Shown here one piece after another: positions 7,245 to 15,072 of a DNA stretch of 64,000 nt (position 1 is the first letter of the stretch; each line of letters starts with the position of its first letter). The stretch spans positions 1 to 64,000 of the forward strand of contig CADCHQ010000008.1 in NCBI GenBank assembly GCA_902801325.1, written 5' to 3'. The translations under genes were made by a program, and so were the position numbers. This stretch comes from an uncultured Bacteroidales bacterium (GTDB lineage: Bacteria; Bacteroidota; Bacteroidia; Bacteroidales; Bacteroidaceae). Below the pieces are notes generated by a model. The model was not told the origin of the DNA. It did no database searches and was given only the letters and a program-made list of their open reading frames with translations.

Positions 7245-7263
7245 CACATAAAACTAAAGCCTT

Positions 7264-7800
7264 ATGGAAAAGATTGACAACAAAAAGATTGCCATGTCGC
7301 TATTGCTGCAGTGTGCATGGATGTGGGAACGCTGTACACGTAACCCCAACGAGGGAGAGTTTAGGCTGACGGACGTAGTTCAGGGCCTGACAAGCCGTAA
7401 CCGCACTAATACGAAGCCAGGATATACACTGGTGGATATGGGATTTTGCAAACACTGGGAATACTTCGCCGACGGCATCGACGGGATGAACAACTTCGAC
7501 TATGTGAAGAGAGAAGTGTCGCTGGTGTTCAATGATTTTAACTGTTCCTACAAGTTGACGGATATATTCTCTGTTGCCAAGGCGTTCTGTCAAGCTAATG
7601 CCTGCCAGAGCCTTATGAACAAAACGGTCTTTGGCTATAAGGATGGAGAACGCTATTGCCGATTGCCAGAGGAAATGTCTTCGACGTCCGCAACAAGGAA
7701 AAAGGCGGTTGTGAAGCGGGTTTCACGGCCCAAGGCTATTGTTCCACCGACATTGGCCGACCGACTTCGTGAGGCGCTGCTCCGACAACTGGCAGCATAA
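7264..7800 (+). CDS. Hypothetical protein
   Basis: 178 aa with scattered Cys/Trp in the first 140 residues and a Lys/Arg/Pro-rich tail (about 140-165) followed by a short helix. No family recognised; the basic tail would suit nucleic-acid contact. Part of a run of same-strand small accessory genes with 'ACTATG'-type starts. Confidence 0.75.
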   Translation: MEKIDNKKIAMSLLLQCAWMWERCTRNPNEGEFRLTDVVQGLTSRNRTNTKPGYTLVDMGFCKHWEYFADGIDGMNNFDYVKREVSLVFNDFNCSYKLTDIFSVAKAFCQANACQSLMNKTVFGYKDGERYCRLPEEMSSTSATRKKAVVKRVSRPKAIVPPTLADRLREALLRQLAA

Positions 7801-7845
7801 CATTGATATGACAAAGTTTAACAAAAACCAAGCCCCAAAACGACT

Positions 7846-8391
7846 ATGACACAGACAATGACATTGGCACAGGCCGCACGCCAGATGGAAGAGAGCGGCA
7901 CACAGATTAAGGTCGGGCACTTCGGTGCGTTTGCCGACTTCATGTCTTACTTCGAGGTACACTATAAGCCGCTGCTGGAGGCTATTAGCGGCGGGGCCGC
8001 GCTCGACGATAAGCAACGCCACCTGCTGAACTTCTTCTGCGACGACATGCTGAGCGCGTTCAGCGAGCCGGAGGCGGACGAGCCTGCCGACCCTGCCTAC
8101 ACGATGCCGGCGGACGACCCCGCACAGGATGTCTATGCCGAGTACAGCCCGGATATGCGCAAGGCGGTGGCCTATATCAACGAGCAGTTAGAGCCGGAAG
8201 ACAAGGCTATCATCTGCGCCAAGGTGGATAAGAACTTCAAGCAGCACATGAATCCTGCCTACGGCATCGACGACGGCAAGATTATCGACTTGCTGGAAGA
8301 GTACGGTGAGGACCACGACCTGCCCGAAGGGTGGTGGATGGAAGAGTGCGACATGGACGACATTGTACTACTGATAAACTTCGTGAACTGA
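7846..8391 (+). CDS. Acidic hypothetical protein
   Basis: 181 aa, strongly acidic, with a Glu/Asp/Ala/Pro-rich linker (about 84-105) between two helical parts. The C-terminal part holds EEYGEDHDLPEGWWMEE. Acidity of this kind is seen in phage DNA-mimic and inhibitor proteins, but nothing here proves such a role. Start at the ATG after 'AAAACGACT'. Confidence 0.7.
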   Translation: MTQTMTLAQAARQMEESGTQIKVGHFGAFADFMSYFEVHYKPLLEAISGGAALDDKQRHLLNFFCDDMLSAFSEPEADEPADPAYTMPADDPAQDVYAEYSPDMRKAVAYINEQLEPEDKAIICAKVDKNFKQHMNPAYGIDDGKIIDLLEEYGEDHDLPEGWWMEECDMDDIVLLINFVN

Positions 8392-8422
8392 ACAAGGAAT
8401 GAACTAATAAAACAAATTGACT

Positions 8423-8848
8423 ATGGCAATACGATACAATGGAACAACCATCGGCACACTGACGATATGTCAGGCCAGGAAAGAGAAAAACAGCAACGGC
8501 GAGTACGTCGAAGTGAAGGACGAGAAGGGTCACACGGTATTTAAAAAGTTTCCGATACAGATACGCGATAGCAACTGTATGGCAACTTTCCTGCATGTCT
8601 ACAAGGAAAAAGAGCCGTTAGACCCTAAGAGGCCATGGATACATGTACTGGTTATGTTCTTCATGGATGAGCAGCATCTGAAACGCTGCCTAAAATCGGA
8701 CGGGAAAGAGCAAACTTTTGAATCCATTTTCGGCGGCAAACTGAAGAACATACGGCTGAACGTCTATTATAAGAATATGCTGACGCTGGCCAAGTACATG
8801 GTTCGCGACGGGCTAAAAGTGACCTGCTACTACCAAAAACCAAAATAG
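8423..8848 (+). CDS. Hypothetical protein
   Basis: 141 aa from the ATG at 8423 (MAIRYNGTTIGTLTICQARK); a TTG six bases upstream is in frame but the ATG fits the recurring 'GACTATG' start context. Beta-rich N-terminus, basic overall. Lies 8 nt before the next gene. Not recognised. Confidence 0.72.
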   Translation: MAIRYNGTTIGTLTICQARKEKNSNGEYVEVKDEKGHTVFKKFPIQIRDSNCMATFLHVYKEKEPLDPKRPWIHVLVMFFMDEQHLKRCLKSDGKEQTFESIFGGKLKNIRLNVYYKNMLTLAKYMVRDGLKVTCYYQKPK

Positions 8849-8856
8849 AAGAAACT

Positions 8857-9552
8857 ATGAATGATACAAGAAATATCGTCATTGACGAAAAAAATGAGAA
8901 ACAGCAAGTAATTAACTACCTGACCGACCTGATGGCCACCATACAGAACTACTATTTCAAGTCGCGTATGGAAGGACATCCGCTGTGGGTACATGAACGC
9001 TTTGACAACAGTGCGGCTATCAGTATCGACCTCTACCACTTTGAGGGCGATGGCAAGCCGGTGTGTGATGGGCTTAATCCCTGTACAATTACCTGTGATG
9101 ATGGTTCCCAGATGAAGGGCAATCTTTACTGCATGAGTTATGACCCAGATGATGTTACTCCACTCACGTTTGTTTTTGACGAAGAAACGCTCGGAGATAT
9201 GGACGTTGACCCTGAAGATGTTCCAGAGGATGTGTTAAAGGGTATTACAGAATGGCTGGAGCAGGCTATGCAGCCTACATCGCAGGAGGAACCTGCAACG
9301 CCAAGCGCGAAGGACGTCATCGCTCTATGGAGCGACTGGTGTATGGACTATGCCGACGAAAACCTGTGGCTCGACTACATGGTAAAGCACCCCAAGGGGC
9401 ACTGCAACCGCAAGCACCTGCAAGAGAAGTGGGACAGCTGTTACAACCAGTACGGCAGCGAGGCTGCTATGACGATGTTCTGGCGGCAGCTCGACAACAC
9501 CAACCGCGACATCCTGACGGAGTACGTCACGGAGGTATGGCACAAGGACTGA
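8857..9552 (+). CDS. Hypothetical protein
   Basis: 231 aa, acidic. The C-terminal 80 residues contain a well-ordered helical block with WSDWCMDYADENLWLDYM and WRQLDNTNRDILTEYV. No membrane segment. Not recognised; same operon as the flanking small genes. Confidence 0.72.
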   Translation: MNDTRNIVIDEKNEKQQVINYLTDLMATIQNYYFKSRMEGHPLWVHERFDNSAAISIDLYHFEGDGKPVCDGLNPCTITCDDGSQMKGNLYCMSYDPDDVTPLTFVFDEETLGDMDVDPEDVPEDVLKGITEWLEQAMQPTSQEEPATPSAKDVIALWSDWCMDYADENLWLDYMVKHPKGHCNRKHLQEKWDSCYNQYGSEAAMTMFWRQLDNTNRDILTEYVTEVWHKD

Positions 9553-9587
9553 GAACACGAATTACACGAATTAAACGAATTATCGAG
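9553..9587. repeat. Bacteroidales-type AATTACACGAATTAAACGAATTA tract
   Basis: Short periodic intergenic tract with three related ACGAATTA-type steps, of a kind often seen between Bacteroidales genes. It separates the 231-aa and 69-aa genes. Confidence 0.4.
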
Positions 9588-9593
9588 TGACCT

Positions 9594-9803
9594 ATGACAG
9601 ACAAGAGGTTCTATGTCACCATCGAGGTGACGGCACAACTGAGTGGAGAGCTGGAAAAGAACACCGAGGCGAATAGGCAGGAAATCCAAAACCGACTGCG
9701 CCGATGGTTCTATGACCCCAAGAGTCGTAAGCTGGACTACGACTGCTACATCCACAATGAGAACATCATGAGTATTAACGACGAAAACGGCAAGGAATTA
9801 TGA
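9594..9803 (+). CDS. Small hypothetical protein
   Basis: 69 aa, beginning MTDKRFYVTIEVTAQLSGEL: a likely short beta-hairpin plus helix. Overlaps the next gene by four bases (ATGA), so translation is probably coupled. Not recognised. Confidence 0.65.
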   Translation: MTDKRFYVTIEVTAQLSGELEKNTEANRQEIQNRLRRWFYDPKSRKLDYDCYIHNENIMSINDENGKEL

Positions 9804-10327
9804 AGACGTACAAGGAAATGCAGGAAACGTATCAGACTCTGCGCGACGAGCAGGAACGCCAGTATGAAGCCATGAATGAACTGGCAGAGAAGAGCCGCGA
9901 GGCGGCGCTTCGCTACCAGCGTATCGCTGCCCGCAAGATGGGCGAGGTCCACAAACTGAGACGCAAAGCATGGGGATGCCGCAAGGTAAACTGGACGGAG
10001 GGACTGTTGCTGCCGCTATTGCAGGAGATTGACCGCAGGACGGGGCTGAACTTCAGCGAGAGTCCGCGTCCCACGTTTGGCATCGGTTGCGAGTGCCCTG
10101 TGTTTGCGAAAGACGAGAATGGCAAGGCTATCGCGATGTTGAAGTTCACACCGAGTTTCAGCAGTGACCGCACACTGTACGTCAAGACGGGTGAGCGCGA
10201 CAATCTCTATGCCGAGGGTACGATTGGTGCCATCAACGGGCTTAACGACAAAGAAGTGGAGGTGGAGAGCGTGGAGCAGGTGCTGGATATCCTCTATCGA
10301 AACTACCCAGAACTGAAAATGGCATGA
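9800..10327 (+). CDS. Hypothetical protein with N-terminal coiled coil
   Basis: 175 aa. Residues 1-60 are a charged heptad-like helix; the rest is a compact alpha/beta domain with RPTFGIGCECPVFAKDENGK in the middle. ATGA overlap with the preceding 69-aa gene suggests they act together. Not recognised. Confidence 0.72.
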   Translation: MKTYKEMQETYQTLRDEQERQYEAMNELAEKSREAALRYQRIAARKMGEVHKLRRKAWGCRKVNWTEGLLLPLLQEIDRRTGLNFSESPRPTFGIGCECPVFAKDENGKAIAMLKFTPSFSSDRTLYVKTGERDNLYAEGTIGAINGLNDKEVEVESVEQVLDILYRNYPELKMA

Positions 10328-10393
10328 CCCTGTGAGATTTTGAAAAGATTTTGTATAATTCCTCGCCACAAGGCGACTAAAACAAGAACAACT

Positions 10394-10855
10394 ATGACAA
10401 CAACAATCGACATGAGACCGAAGCCTTTTGTGCTGCCATTCTTCTACACACAACTGGACATTATTGCTAAGAACAGGCTACGCCTATGGCAAGAGCACAG
10501 GCGAACACTTGGTGAGGGAAGTGTGTTCGCATGGCACACCTGGGGCATGGTGCGCAACAGCGATGGTGATATGGAGCCGGACTATGGTTCGGGCCTACAT
10601 ATAACATCCGACATCGCCAAACCCTTGCATGATGCGAAGGACTTTGCAGAGTATCACCAGCGTCATGCAGACGAGCACGGAGGACTGAATGTAGAGGACT
10701 GCTGGGAGTTTGGCAATGCCAAGGACTATGACGGCGGTGATATTCAGCCACGCTCGCTGCTCTATGGTATGCGGCTGAGCTTTAACGACGGAAGCGTCCT
10801 CTTCTTCCGCATGGAATCCAAACTGAAAGAAGAATTAAACGAGAAAGAACTATGA
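10394..10855 (+). CDS. Hypothetical protein
   Basis: 153 aa from the ATG at 10394 (MTTTIDMRPKPFVLPFFYTQ), which follows 'GAACAACT'; an upstream in-frame TTG is a weaker start. Ends with a Glu/Lys-rich tail. Overlaps the next gene by 4 nt (ATGA). Not recognised. Confidence 0.7.
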   Translation: MTTTIDMRPKPFVLPFFYTQLDIIAKNRLRLWQEHRRTLGEGSVFAWHTWGMVRNSDGDMEPDYGSGLHITSDIAKPLHDAKDFAEYHQRHADEHGGLNVEDCWEFGNAKDYDGGDIQPRSLLYGMRLSFNDGSVLFFRMESKLKEELNEKEL

Positions 10856-11073
10856 CACAAGAGCAAGTGACCCGCATCCTCACGGACATCTGCGAGGACA
10901 ACGAGAAGAACGACGGCAGCGTGAAGGTGGAAATCCTGCACGGCGCACAGAGCCACACCGTCATCGACGCACGCAACAACGCCTGGGACATCAACGACGC
11001 TATCCTCATGTGCTGCACCGGCCACGGCACACGATGGGTGGACTGCGAGAGTATTCACTGTATCGGTATCTAA
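10852..11073 (+). CDS. Small hypothetical protein
   Basis: 73 aa, MTQEQVTRILTDICEDNEKN start; helical N-terminus, then beta strands with WDINDAILMCCTGHGTRWVD. ATGA-coupled to the preceding gene. Not recognised. Confidence 0.6.
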   Translation: MTQEQVTRILTDICEDNEKNDGSVKVEILHGAQSHTVIDARNNAWDINDAILMCCTGHGTRWVDCESIHCIGI

Positions 11074-11109
11074 AACTAAGGCCACACAGATTACACAGAT
11101 TTTTAATCA

Positions 11110-11173
11110 GTCCCGCAGGAAGCGCAGATATACGCAGAAATCATTTCTGCTATTTCCGTTATTTCTGCGGGAC
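11110..11173. repeat. Nested inverted repeat between small genes
   Basis: GTCCCGCAG (from 11110) pairs with CTGCGGGAC, and inside it GCAGAAAT pairs with ATTTCTGC. The preceding CACAGATTACACAGATT stretch is another common Bacteroidales intergenic motif. No T-run follows, so a terminator is not indicated. Confidence 0.5.
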
Positions 11174-11190
11174 ATAAAACAAAAACGACT

Positions 11191-11367
11191 ATGAATAAAC
11201 CAACATTTTTCCCTGGTGTCAAAGCAACTTGCGAGGATTGTCAACACTTTGGATGTACTGGCTACCACAGTTACTATTGTTCACATAAAGAGCGTGATGC
11301 GGGACCTTTCGACACCATTTGTGAGTGCTACATCGACCATAGGACAGGAGAGAGAATTAACCAATAA
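11191..11367 (+). CDS. 58-aa Cys-rich micro-protein
   Basis: Begins MNKPTFFPGVKATCEDCQHF, with Cys pairs at CEDC, YYC and CEC: six cysteines in 58 residues, so a small zinc-binding fold is likely. Start context 'AAAACGACTATG' matches its neighbours. Similar 4-Cys micro-proteins recur at 30901, 32558, 34564 and 36425. Confidence 0.6.
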   Translation: MNKPTFFPGVKATCEDCQHFGCTGYHSYYCSHKERDAGPFDTICECYIDHRTGERINQ

Positions 11368-11378
11368 CAAAAACGATT

Positions 11379-11519
11379 ATGGATAACATAAATAGAGAGC
11401 ACCAGGCTGCACAGTATATTATCGAGTATCTGGCAGCACAGGTTGAGAGAGAAAATAGACTATGTTTAACAAAAACCGAAAACCAGCATGAACAAGGAAC
11501 AACGAAAACGCCTGAATGA
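11379..11519 (+). CDS. 46-aa hypothetical micro-protein
   Basis: MDNINREHQAAQYIIEYLAA opening, a single amphipathic helix, hydrophilic tail. It follows 'AAAACGATT' 11 nt after the previous stop and overlaps the next gene by 32 nt. Weak support beyond start context and spacing. Confidence 0.4.
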   Translation: MDNINREHQAAQYIIEYLAAQVERENRLCLTKTENQHEQGTTKTPE

Positions 11520-11721
11520 ACTTATAGAACAAGTTGAAGGCATCGCAACGGAAATACAAGAGATGGCCGAAGAAGAACAGGAGAAGTATGATAACATACC
11601 GGACAATCTGAATGAAAGCGAACGTGCCATGTCTATACAGGAGGCCGCGGATAACCTGCAGGAAGCGTCTGACGACCTTACGAACTGGTGCGACGATACA
11701 CGGTGCAATCTTGAACTGTAA
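11488..11721 (+). CDS. Small coiled-coil protein
   Basis: 77 aa, highly charged: residues 1-60 form a continuous Glu/Lys-rich helix (MNKEQRKRLNELIEQVEGIA onwards), ending in DDLTNWCDDTRCNLEL. Soluble. Role unknown. Confidence 0.65.
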   Translation: MNKEQRKRLNELIEQVEGIATEIQEMAEEEQEKYDNIPDNLNESERAMSIQEAADNLQEASDDLTNWCDDTRCNLEL

Positions 11722-11750
11722 ATGTTTAACTTTTAAAAAGAAGAAGAACT

Positions 11751-11816
11751 ATGGTTGAAAATTGGATTCTTGCAATCATTGTGATCCTTGCCGCAATGAC
11801 AGTCGATGTAAAGTGA
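11751..11816 (+). CDS. 21-aa membrane micro-peptide, copy A
   Basis: Encodes MVENWILAIIVILAAMTVDV plus a final Lys: a single hydrophobic helix. A near-copy lies at 12044-12109, identical in the first ten codons and in ILAA. Start follows 'AAGAAGAACT'. Conservation of peptide and leader between the two copies supports real translation. Confidence 0.6.
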   Translation: MVENWILAIIVILAAMTVDVK

Positions 11817-11822
11817 TGGATT

Positions 11823-11969
11823 ATGGATGGGGTTTACGGACTTACACTTATGTCACCCGATGGTAGGGAGCAACGCACACTCGCATGGCTTCCTACCGAC
11901 GAGGTGCGACAGGACTTCTATGAGAAAGCCCGCAAAAGCGGACTGAAGATTGTTGAAAAACGTAAATAA
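11823..11969 (+). CDS. 48-aa basic hypothetical protein between the micro-peptides
   Basis: Starts MDGVYGLTLMSPDGREQRTL and ends in a Lys/Arg-rich tail. The start is 7 nt after the stop of micro-peptide A. Soluble, basic. Not recognised. Confidence 0.5.
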   Translation: MDGVYGLTLMSPDGREQRTLAWLPTDEVRQDFYEKARKSGLKIVEKRK

Positions 11970-12005
11970 AATCAGAAAAACTGATATTTATTCAATTAAA
12001 ATCTG

Positions 12006-12013
12006 TATATTTG
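12006..12013 (+). promoter_or_regulatory. Bacteroidota -7 box (TATATTTG)
   Basis: Exact TAnnTTTG match 31 nt before micro-peptide B. The expected TTTG at about -33 is not present, only AT-rich sequence, so this is a moderate candidate for a promoter of 12044 and 12164. Confidence 0.4.
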
Positions 12014-12043
12014 CAGCAGCTACAACTTAAAATAATTACAGCT

Positions 12044-12109
12044 ATGGTTGAAAATTGGATTCTTGCAATCATTATGATCCTTGCCGCAATAAAATGCGGA
12101 TGCAAGTAA
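12044..12109 (+). CDS. 21-aa membrane micro-peptide, copy B
   Basis: Encodes MVENWILAIIMILAAIKCGC plus Lys, paralogous to 11751-11816. The hydrophobic helix is kept while the last six residues differ (IKCGCK against MTVDVK). Preceded by its own candidate -7 box. Confidence 0.6.
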   Translation: MVENWILAIIMILAAIKCGCK

Positions 12110-12163
12110 AGGAGTTTTTAATTTTTTAAGACCCCGGACTGATCGGTTAAACAGTTAAACATT

Positions 12164-12919
12164 ATGGCAAACGTATTTTGCATTACTTATGGCGGACGCG
12201 CCAACAACGGGAATACCTACATTCCCTACAAGGCAATAGCACACACAGCAGAAGAGGCTATTGCAGTGATTAATACCTGGAATACTTACGGGAAGCCAGA
12301 CTCTCAGGCCCTGAACCCTGAGTGGCTGCACATTAAGGTAAACGCTATTACAGAGCAGAAAATTCGTGACCTATTTTGCAATGGTTTCGGTACCTATCCC
12401 AGCGGTGAACCACGCACCTACGCAGGGTTCAAAACCACGGGATGCGGTGCATGGGAGATAGGCTTCCATCCTGCTTTGGCTGATACCATTGAGGAGCATG
12501 AGCGCATTTATAAAGAACAGCGAGAACGCGCCAAGGCAGAGCGGATGCGAGTAGCAGAGGAAACTCGTCAGCGCCGTATGGTAGAGTTGATGGCCCAGCG
12601 TAGAGGGTGGTACCATGTGGAGCTGGGACTGGAACTGAGTGTATTTGCCGTTCATGGCAATGATTACATTACCCACAGTACTTTCGAGGGCAATGTTGTT
12701 GCCGACAGCGGCATGGATGCCTATTACAAGGCAGTGAAGCATGTGAAGGAGCATCCCGAAGAACTTATGCACCGGGGCAACATGGCCGTGCTGCAGTTCT
12801 ATGCCCAGCCGGACGGCGGCAACGGACTCTCCTACGACTGCACCTTCCTCGGCGCGAAGACCGACGAGGGCTATAGCGTAGAGAAGTGGGAAGAGTGGAA
12901 ACGGGATGGAAGTATCTGA
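12164..12919 (+). CDS. Hypothetical protein with central charged helix
   Basis: 251 aa: an alpha/beta N-terminal domain (MANVFCITYGGRANNGNTYI), a long Arg/Glu-rich helix (about 108-150), then a second alpha/beta domain. No membrane segment. Not recognised. Confidence 0.75.
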   Translation: MANVFCITYGGRANNGNTYIPYKAIAHTAEEAIAVINTWNTYGKPDSQALNPEWLHIKVNAITEQKIRDLFCNGFGTYPSGEPRTYAGFKTTGCGAWEIGFHPALADTIEEHERIYKEQRERAKAERMRVAEETRQRRMVELMAQRRGWYHVELGLELSVFAVHGNDYITHSTFEGNVVADSGMDAYYKAVKHVKEHPEELMHRGNMAVLQFYAQPDGGNGLSYDCTFLGAKTDEGYSVEKWEEWKRDGSI

Positions 12920-12967
12920 TTGTTTGCCAAGATTACCTAAATAATAACAACCAAAACCAGAACAACA

Positions 12968-13462
12968 ATGAAAAAGCTAATGACAATTGCGCTACTGCTG
13001 TTGGCAGTGATGACAGTTTGCGCACAGGGAACATGGAGCGTGTCACACCGTGAGGCTGACCCGATGAAAGGAGAAGAATCCAAAGATGTGTATATCTACA
13101 AAGACGCAGGAATAGGTTCTGTGGTCGTATGGGACTGGAACAAAGCAGACTTCCGGCTTATCACAGATAAGGGGATGTTTCGGACGCGGGTGTCCTCAGG
13201 TTCTGTTTTTGTTCTCGTTAAGGTTGGTTTTTACGACGAACAAGGAAATATGGAGGAGATGGTGACAGTAAATCTTCTGCCAGAGGACAACCAGATGAAG
13301 AAATATATAGCGACCGCTGACTACTACATGTTTGGACGGAAGGACATCCGTAAAATCATTAAGCATCTAAAGTCGGGCAAAGGTTATGTGCGCTTTTTGG
13401 TGGAACGATTTAATGATACGGAATTTGACTTGAAGGTAACGCCATACAACAATAATATATAA
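12968..13462 (+). CDS. Exported hypothetical protein
   Basis: 164 aa with a clear signal peptide (MKKLMTIALLLLAVMTVCAQ, cleavage likely after Cys-Ala-Gln or at VCA). The remainder is beta-rich with a basic C-terminal helix region. Signal Cys is not in a lipobox position that I can call confidently. Last gene of this operon; a terminator follows. Secreted or periplasmic phage proteins of this size may alter the host envelope, but nothing here is specific. Confidence 0.75.
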   Translation: MKKLMTIALLLLAVMTVCAQGTWSVSHREADPMKGEESKDVYIYKDAGIGSVVVWDWNKADFRLITDKGMFRTRVSSGSVFVLVKVGFYDEQGNMEEMVTVNLLPEDNQMKKYIATADYYMFGRKDIRKIIKHLKSGKGYVRFLVERFNDTEFDLKVTPYNNNI

Positions 13463-13526
13463 CATGCGCGTGCGCATGTATGGATGAACTCTCGTTGTTG
13501 CTAACGATAGTGATTTTGAGTTTTGA

Positions 13527-13564
13527 ATGCCCTGCGTCGGGATGACGCGGGGCATTTTTTTTTT
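13527..13564. terminator. Rho-independent terminator, probably bidirectional
   Basis: ATGCCCTGCGTC / GACGCGGGGCAT stem (12 bp, one G.U) with a 5-nt loop followed by a run of 11 T. It ends the + strand operon and lies just past the stop of the convergent repressor gene. Confidence 0.85.
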
Positions 13565-13574
13565 TAGAATAAGA

Positions 13575-14291
13575 TTATTTAGCAGTTGAAATATTGATAA
13601 AACCGTCGTTGTTGATTTGCTCAATATTAACGCTGTTAATGCGCACTCGTTTTTCGAGTAGTTCGTGCTTTGCAAGCAACGCCTCGTACTTGGTATTAAG
13701 ATTGGCAATGATGTCGTTCAGATTCTCCATCTTTTTATTTAAATTGTCGATGTCTGCGCGGAGATCTGCGTTGTTTGTGGCTATATTCGGAGATTCCGTG
13801 GTTCGCTTGTTTTTCTTTGGATCTGGATTGGGGTCAATTAAAATGGAGAAAGGGTCGATTTCAAACGTCTCGCAAACTGTAAGGAAACGCATGACGGGTG
13901 TACGTGTCGCACCAAGTAGTGAGTTTCGGAGTCGCGAAGGAGTCATACCAGTTTTTTGGGAAGCCAGTTTCCATGTGGCGTCAGTGCGTGTGCTGACGAT
14001 GTTTTGTAGGGTGCCGGCATCATAGCTACAGGGTAGGTAAGGGTCTGAGATATAGTCATCTCTCCGTCCGCAGATATCAGTGTGGCCAAAAGAAAACATA
14101 CGTCGAACGGGAATGTGTAGGCCGTTGGCAATGGCAAGCAACTGCTGAATAGAGATGTCGGCGGGCTTTTGCATGAGGGTGTACCAAGTGGATGTGGCAA
14201 TGTCGGTGGCGGCAATTATGTCGCGTGATGGCATGAAGATAATACTTCCAAGCGTAGTGATAAGTTTGGTGTTGAGTTTTGGGTAATTCAT
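13575..14291 (-). CDS. Repressor-like regulator: two HTH regions plus coiled coil
   Basis: 238 aa. Two XRE-like helix-turn-helix regions appear in tandem (about residues 22-62, SRDIIAATDIATSTWYTLMQ..., and 103-150, TWKLASQKTGMTPSRLRNSL...). A flexible Pro/Lys/Asn linker leads into a coiled coil (about 178-215) for oligomerisation. It is the only - strand gene among the early genes and is divergent from 14409, whose promoter lies 52-82 bp from this start. The arrangement resembles a CI/Cro-type switch. Direct DNA contacts are inferred from the HTH patterns. Confidence 0.7.
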   Translation of the reverse strand: MNYPKLNTKLITTLGSIIFMPSRDIIAATDIATSTWYTLMQKPADISIQQLLAIANGLHIPVRRMFSFGHTDICGRRDDYISDPYLPCSYDAGTLQNIVSTRTDATWKLASQKTGMTPSRLRNSLLGATRTPVMRFLTVCETFEIDPFSILIDPNPDPKKNKRTTESPNIATNNADLRADIDNLNKKMENLNDIIANLNTKYEALLAKHELLEKRVRINSVNIEQINNDGFINISTAK

Positions 14292-14342
14292 AACACTTTT
14301 CGATTTTATTTTACATAATATAGAAAATTAATCTCAAAAATG

Positions 14343-14373
14343 TTTGTTGATTCTCGAAATAGTTGTACCTTTG
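14343..14373 (+). promoter_or_regulatory. Canonical Bacteroidota promoter
   Basis: TTTG (14343-14346), exactly 19 nt, then TACCTTTG (14366-14373). Transcription should start near 14380, so the next gene must begin at the ATG at 14409, not at the in-frame ATG at 14340. Confidence 0.85.
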
Positions 14374-14408
14374 TCACAAAGTTACAACAATTTTTAGAAT
14401 TTACAACT

Positions 14409-14783
14409 ATGGCAGAAAGGAAAATTCAAATAGTGCTGTCTATCAGGTGCTATTTTCGCAACCTCTGGTCCGCATTGTTGGGAAGAAATTTATTCAAGGA
14501 AGAGTTGGAGCGTCTTCGCGTGGAACATAAGAAGAATGTAGAAGACGTTCTTGCGCTCAAGGAACGATACTGCAATTGTGTTGACAAAATGGACGCGGAT
14601 GGGAAACTTATTATAAGCCTACAGACGCTTGTGGAGAATCTGCGTGAGAACCTTACCGATAAGAACAAACTGATTGATCTCGTAAAGAAAGATTATCAGG
14701 AAAGAATATTGAAATACAATGCAGAGATAGACAGACTGCGTACTGAGTTAAGAGATTTAAAGGCATCTGGACAACCCGTTTAA
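14409..14783 (+). CDS. Coiled-coil early protein divergent from the repressor
   Basis: 124 aa from the ATG at 14409, chosen because the promoter at 14343-14373 overlaps the upstream in-frame ATG. The N-terminal 25 residues (MAERKIQIVLSIRCYFRNLW...) are amphipathic and hydrophobic; the rest is a nearly unbroken Glu/Lys/Leu coiled coil. No DNA-binding motif. Its place opposite the repressor suggests early or lysogeny-linked expression. Confidence 0.7.
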   Translation: MAERKIQIVLSIRCYFRNLWSALLGRNLFKEELERLRVEHKKNVEDVLALKERYCNCVDKMDADGKLIISLQTLVENLRENLTDKNKLIDLVKKDYQERILKYNAEIDRLRTELRDLKASGQPV

Positions 14784-14842
14784 TGTCGCTTACTAATGCA
14801 ACGGTGACGACTTGGATTAATATGCGTAGGGTCGTCACTATT

Positions 14843-14959
14843 TGGAGACAGACGTAACGCCGAAGCGTCAGGAAATAAAAGAAGCTGCTTGCGAAAGCTA
14901 TTATTTTGTGTTTGTGTTGGGATATAATTCACAATAAGGGTTCGAGTCCCGTGTCTCCA
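14843..14959 (+). ncRNA. tRNA-like structured RNA or degenerate tRNA
   Basis: TGGAGAC (14843-14849) pairs with GTCTCCA (14953-14959) as a 7-bp acceptor-like stem. A T-arm-like GGG-TTCGAGT-CCC sits directly before the 3' strand and a GACG/CGTC D-stem-like hairpin directly after the 5' strand. The middle does not hold an anticodon arm: it has AAATAA/TTATTT around a GCTT-GCGA-AAGC tetraloop hairpin, then TTGTG/CACAA. At 117 nt it is too long for a normal tRNA and too short for tmRNA. It may be a tRNA-derived attachment remnant or a tRNA mimic. Confidence 0.4.
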
Positions 14960-14988
14960 CGAATAATGTAAAATGTAACCCTTCTTTG

Positions 14989-15018
14989 CTGGCAATTTGC
15001 CGGCAATTTGCCGGCAAA
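14989..15018. promoter_or_regulatory. Tandem GGCAATTTGCC operator-like repeats
   Basis: GGCAATTTGCC occurs twice back to back, followed by GGCAAA, giving repeated TTGCCGGCAA palindromes at an 11-bp step, one helical turn. It lies 55-84 bp upstream of the XRE regulator gene, so autoregulation is plausible. Confidence 0.5.
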
Positions 15019-15072
15019 ATGAGTTGCAAAAAAATAATAATTGATAGATTCTGATTGAAAAAAAATAGGATA

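Noticed and set aside
14340..14408. Earlier start for the coiled-coil early gene
   Set aside because: The region from 14343 to 14373 is a near-perfect promoter, so the mRNA cannot include the ATG at 14340.
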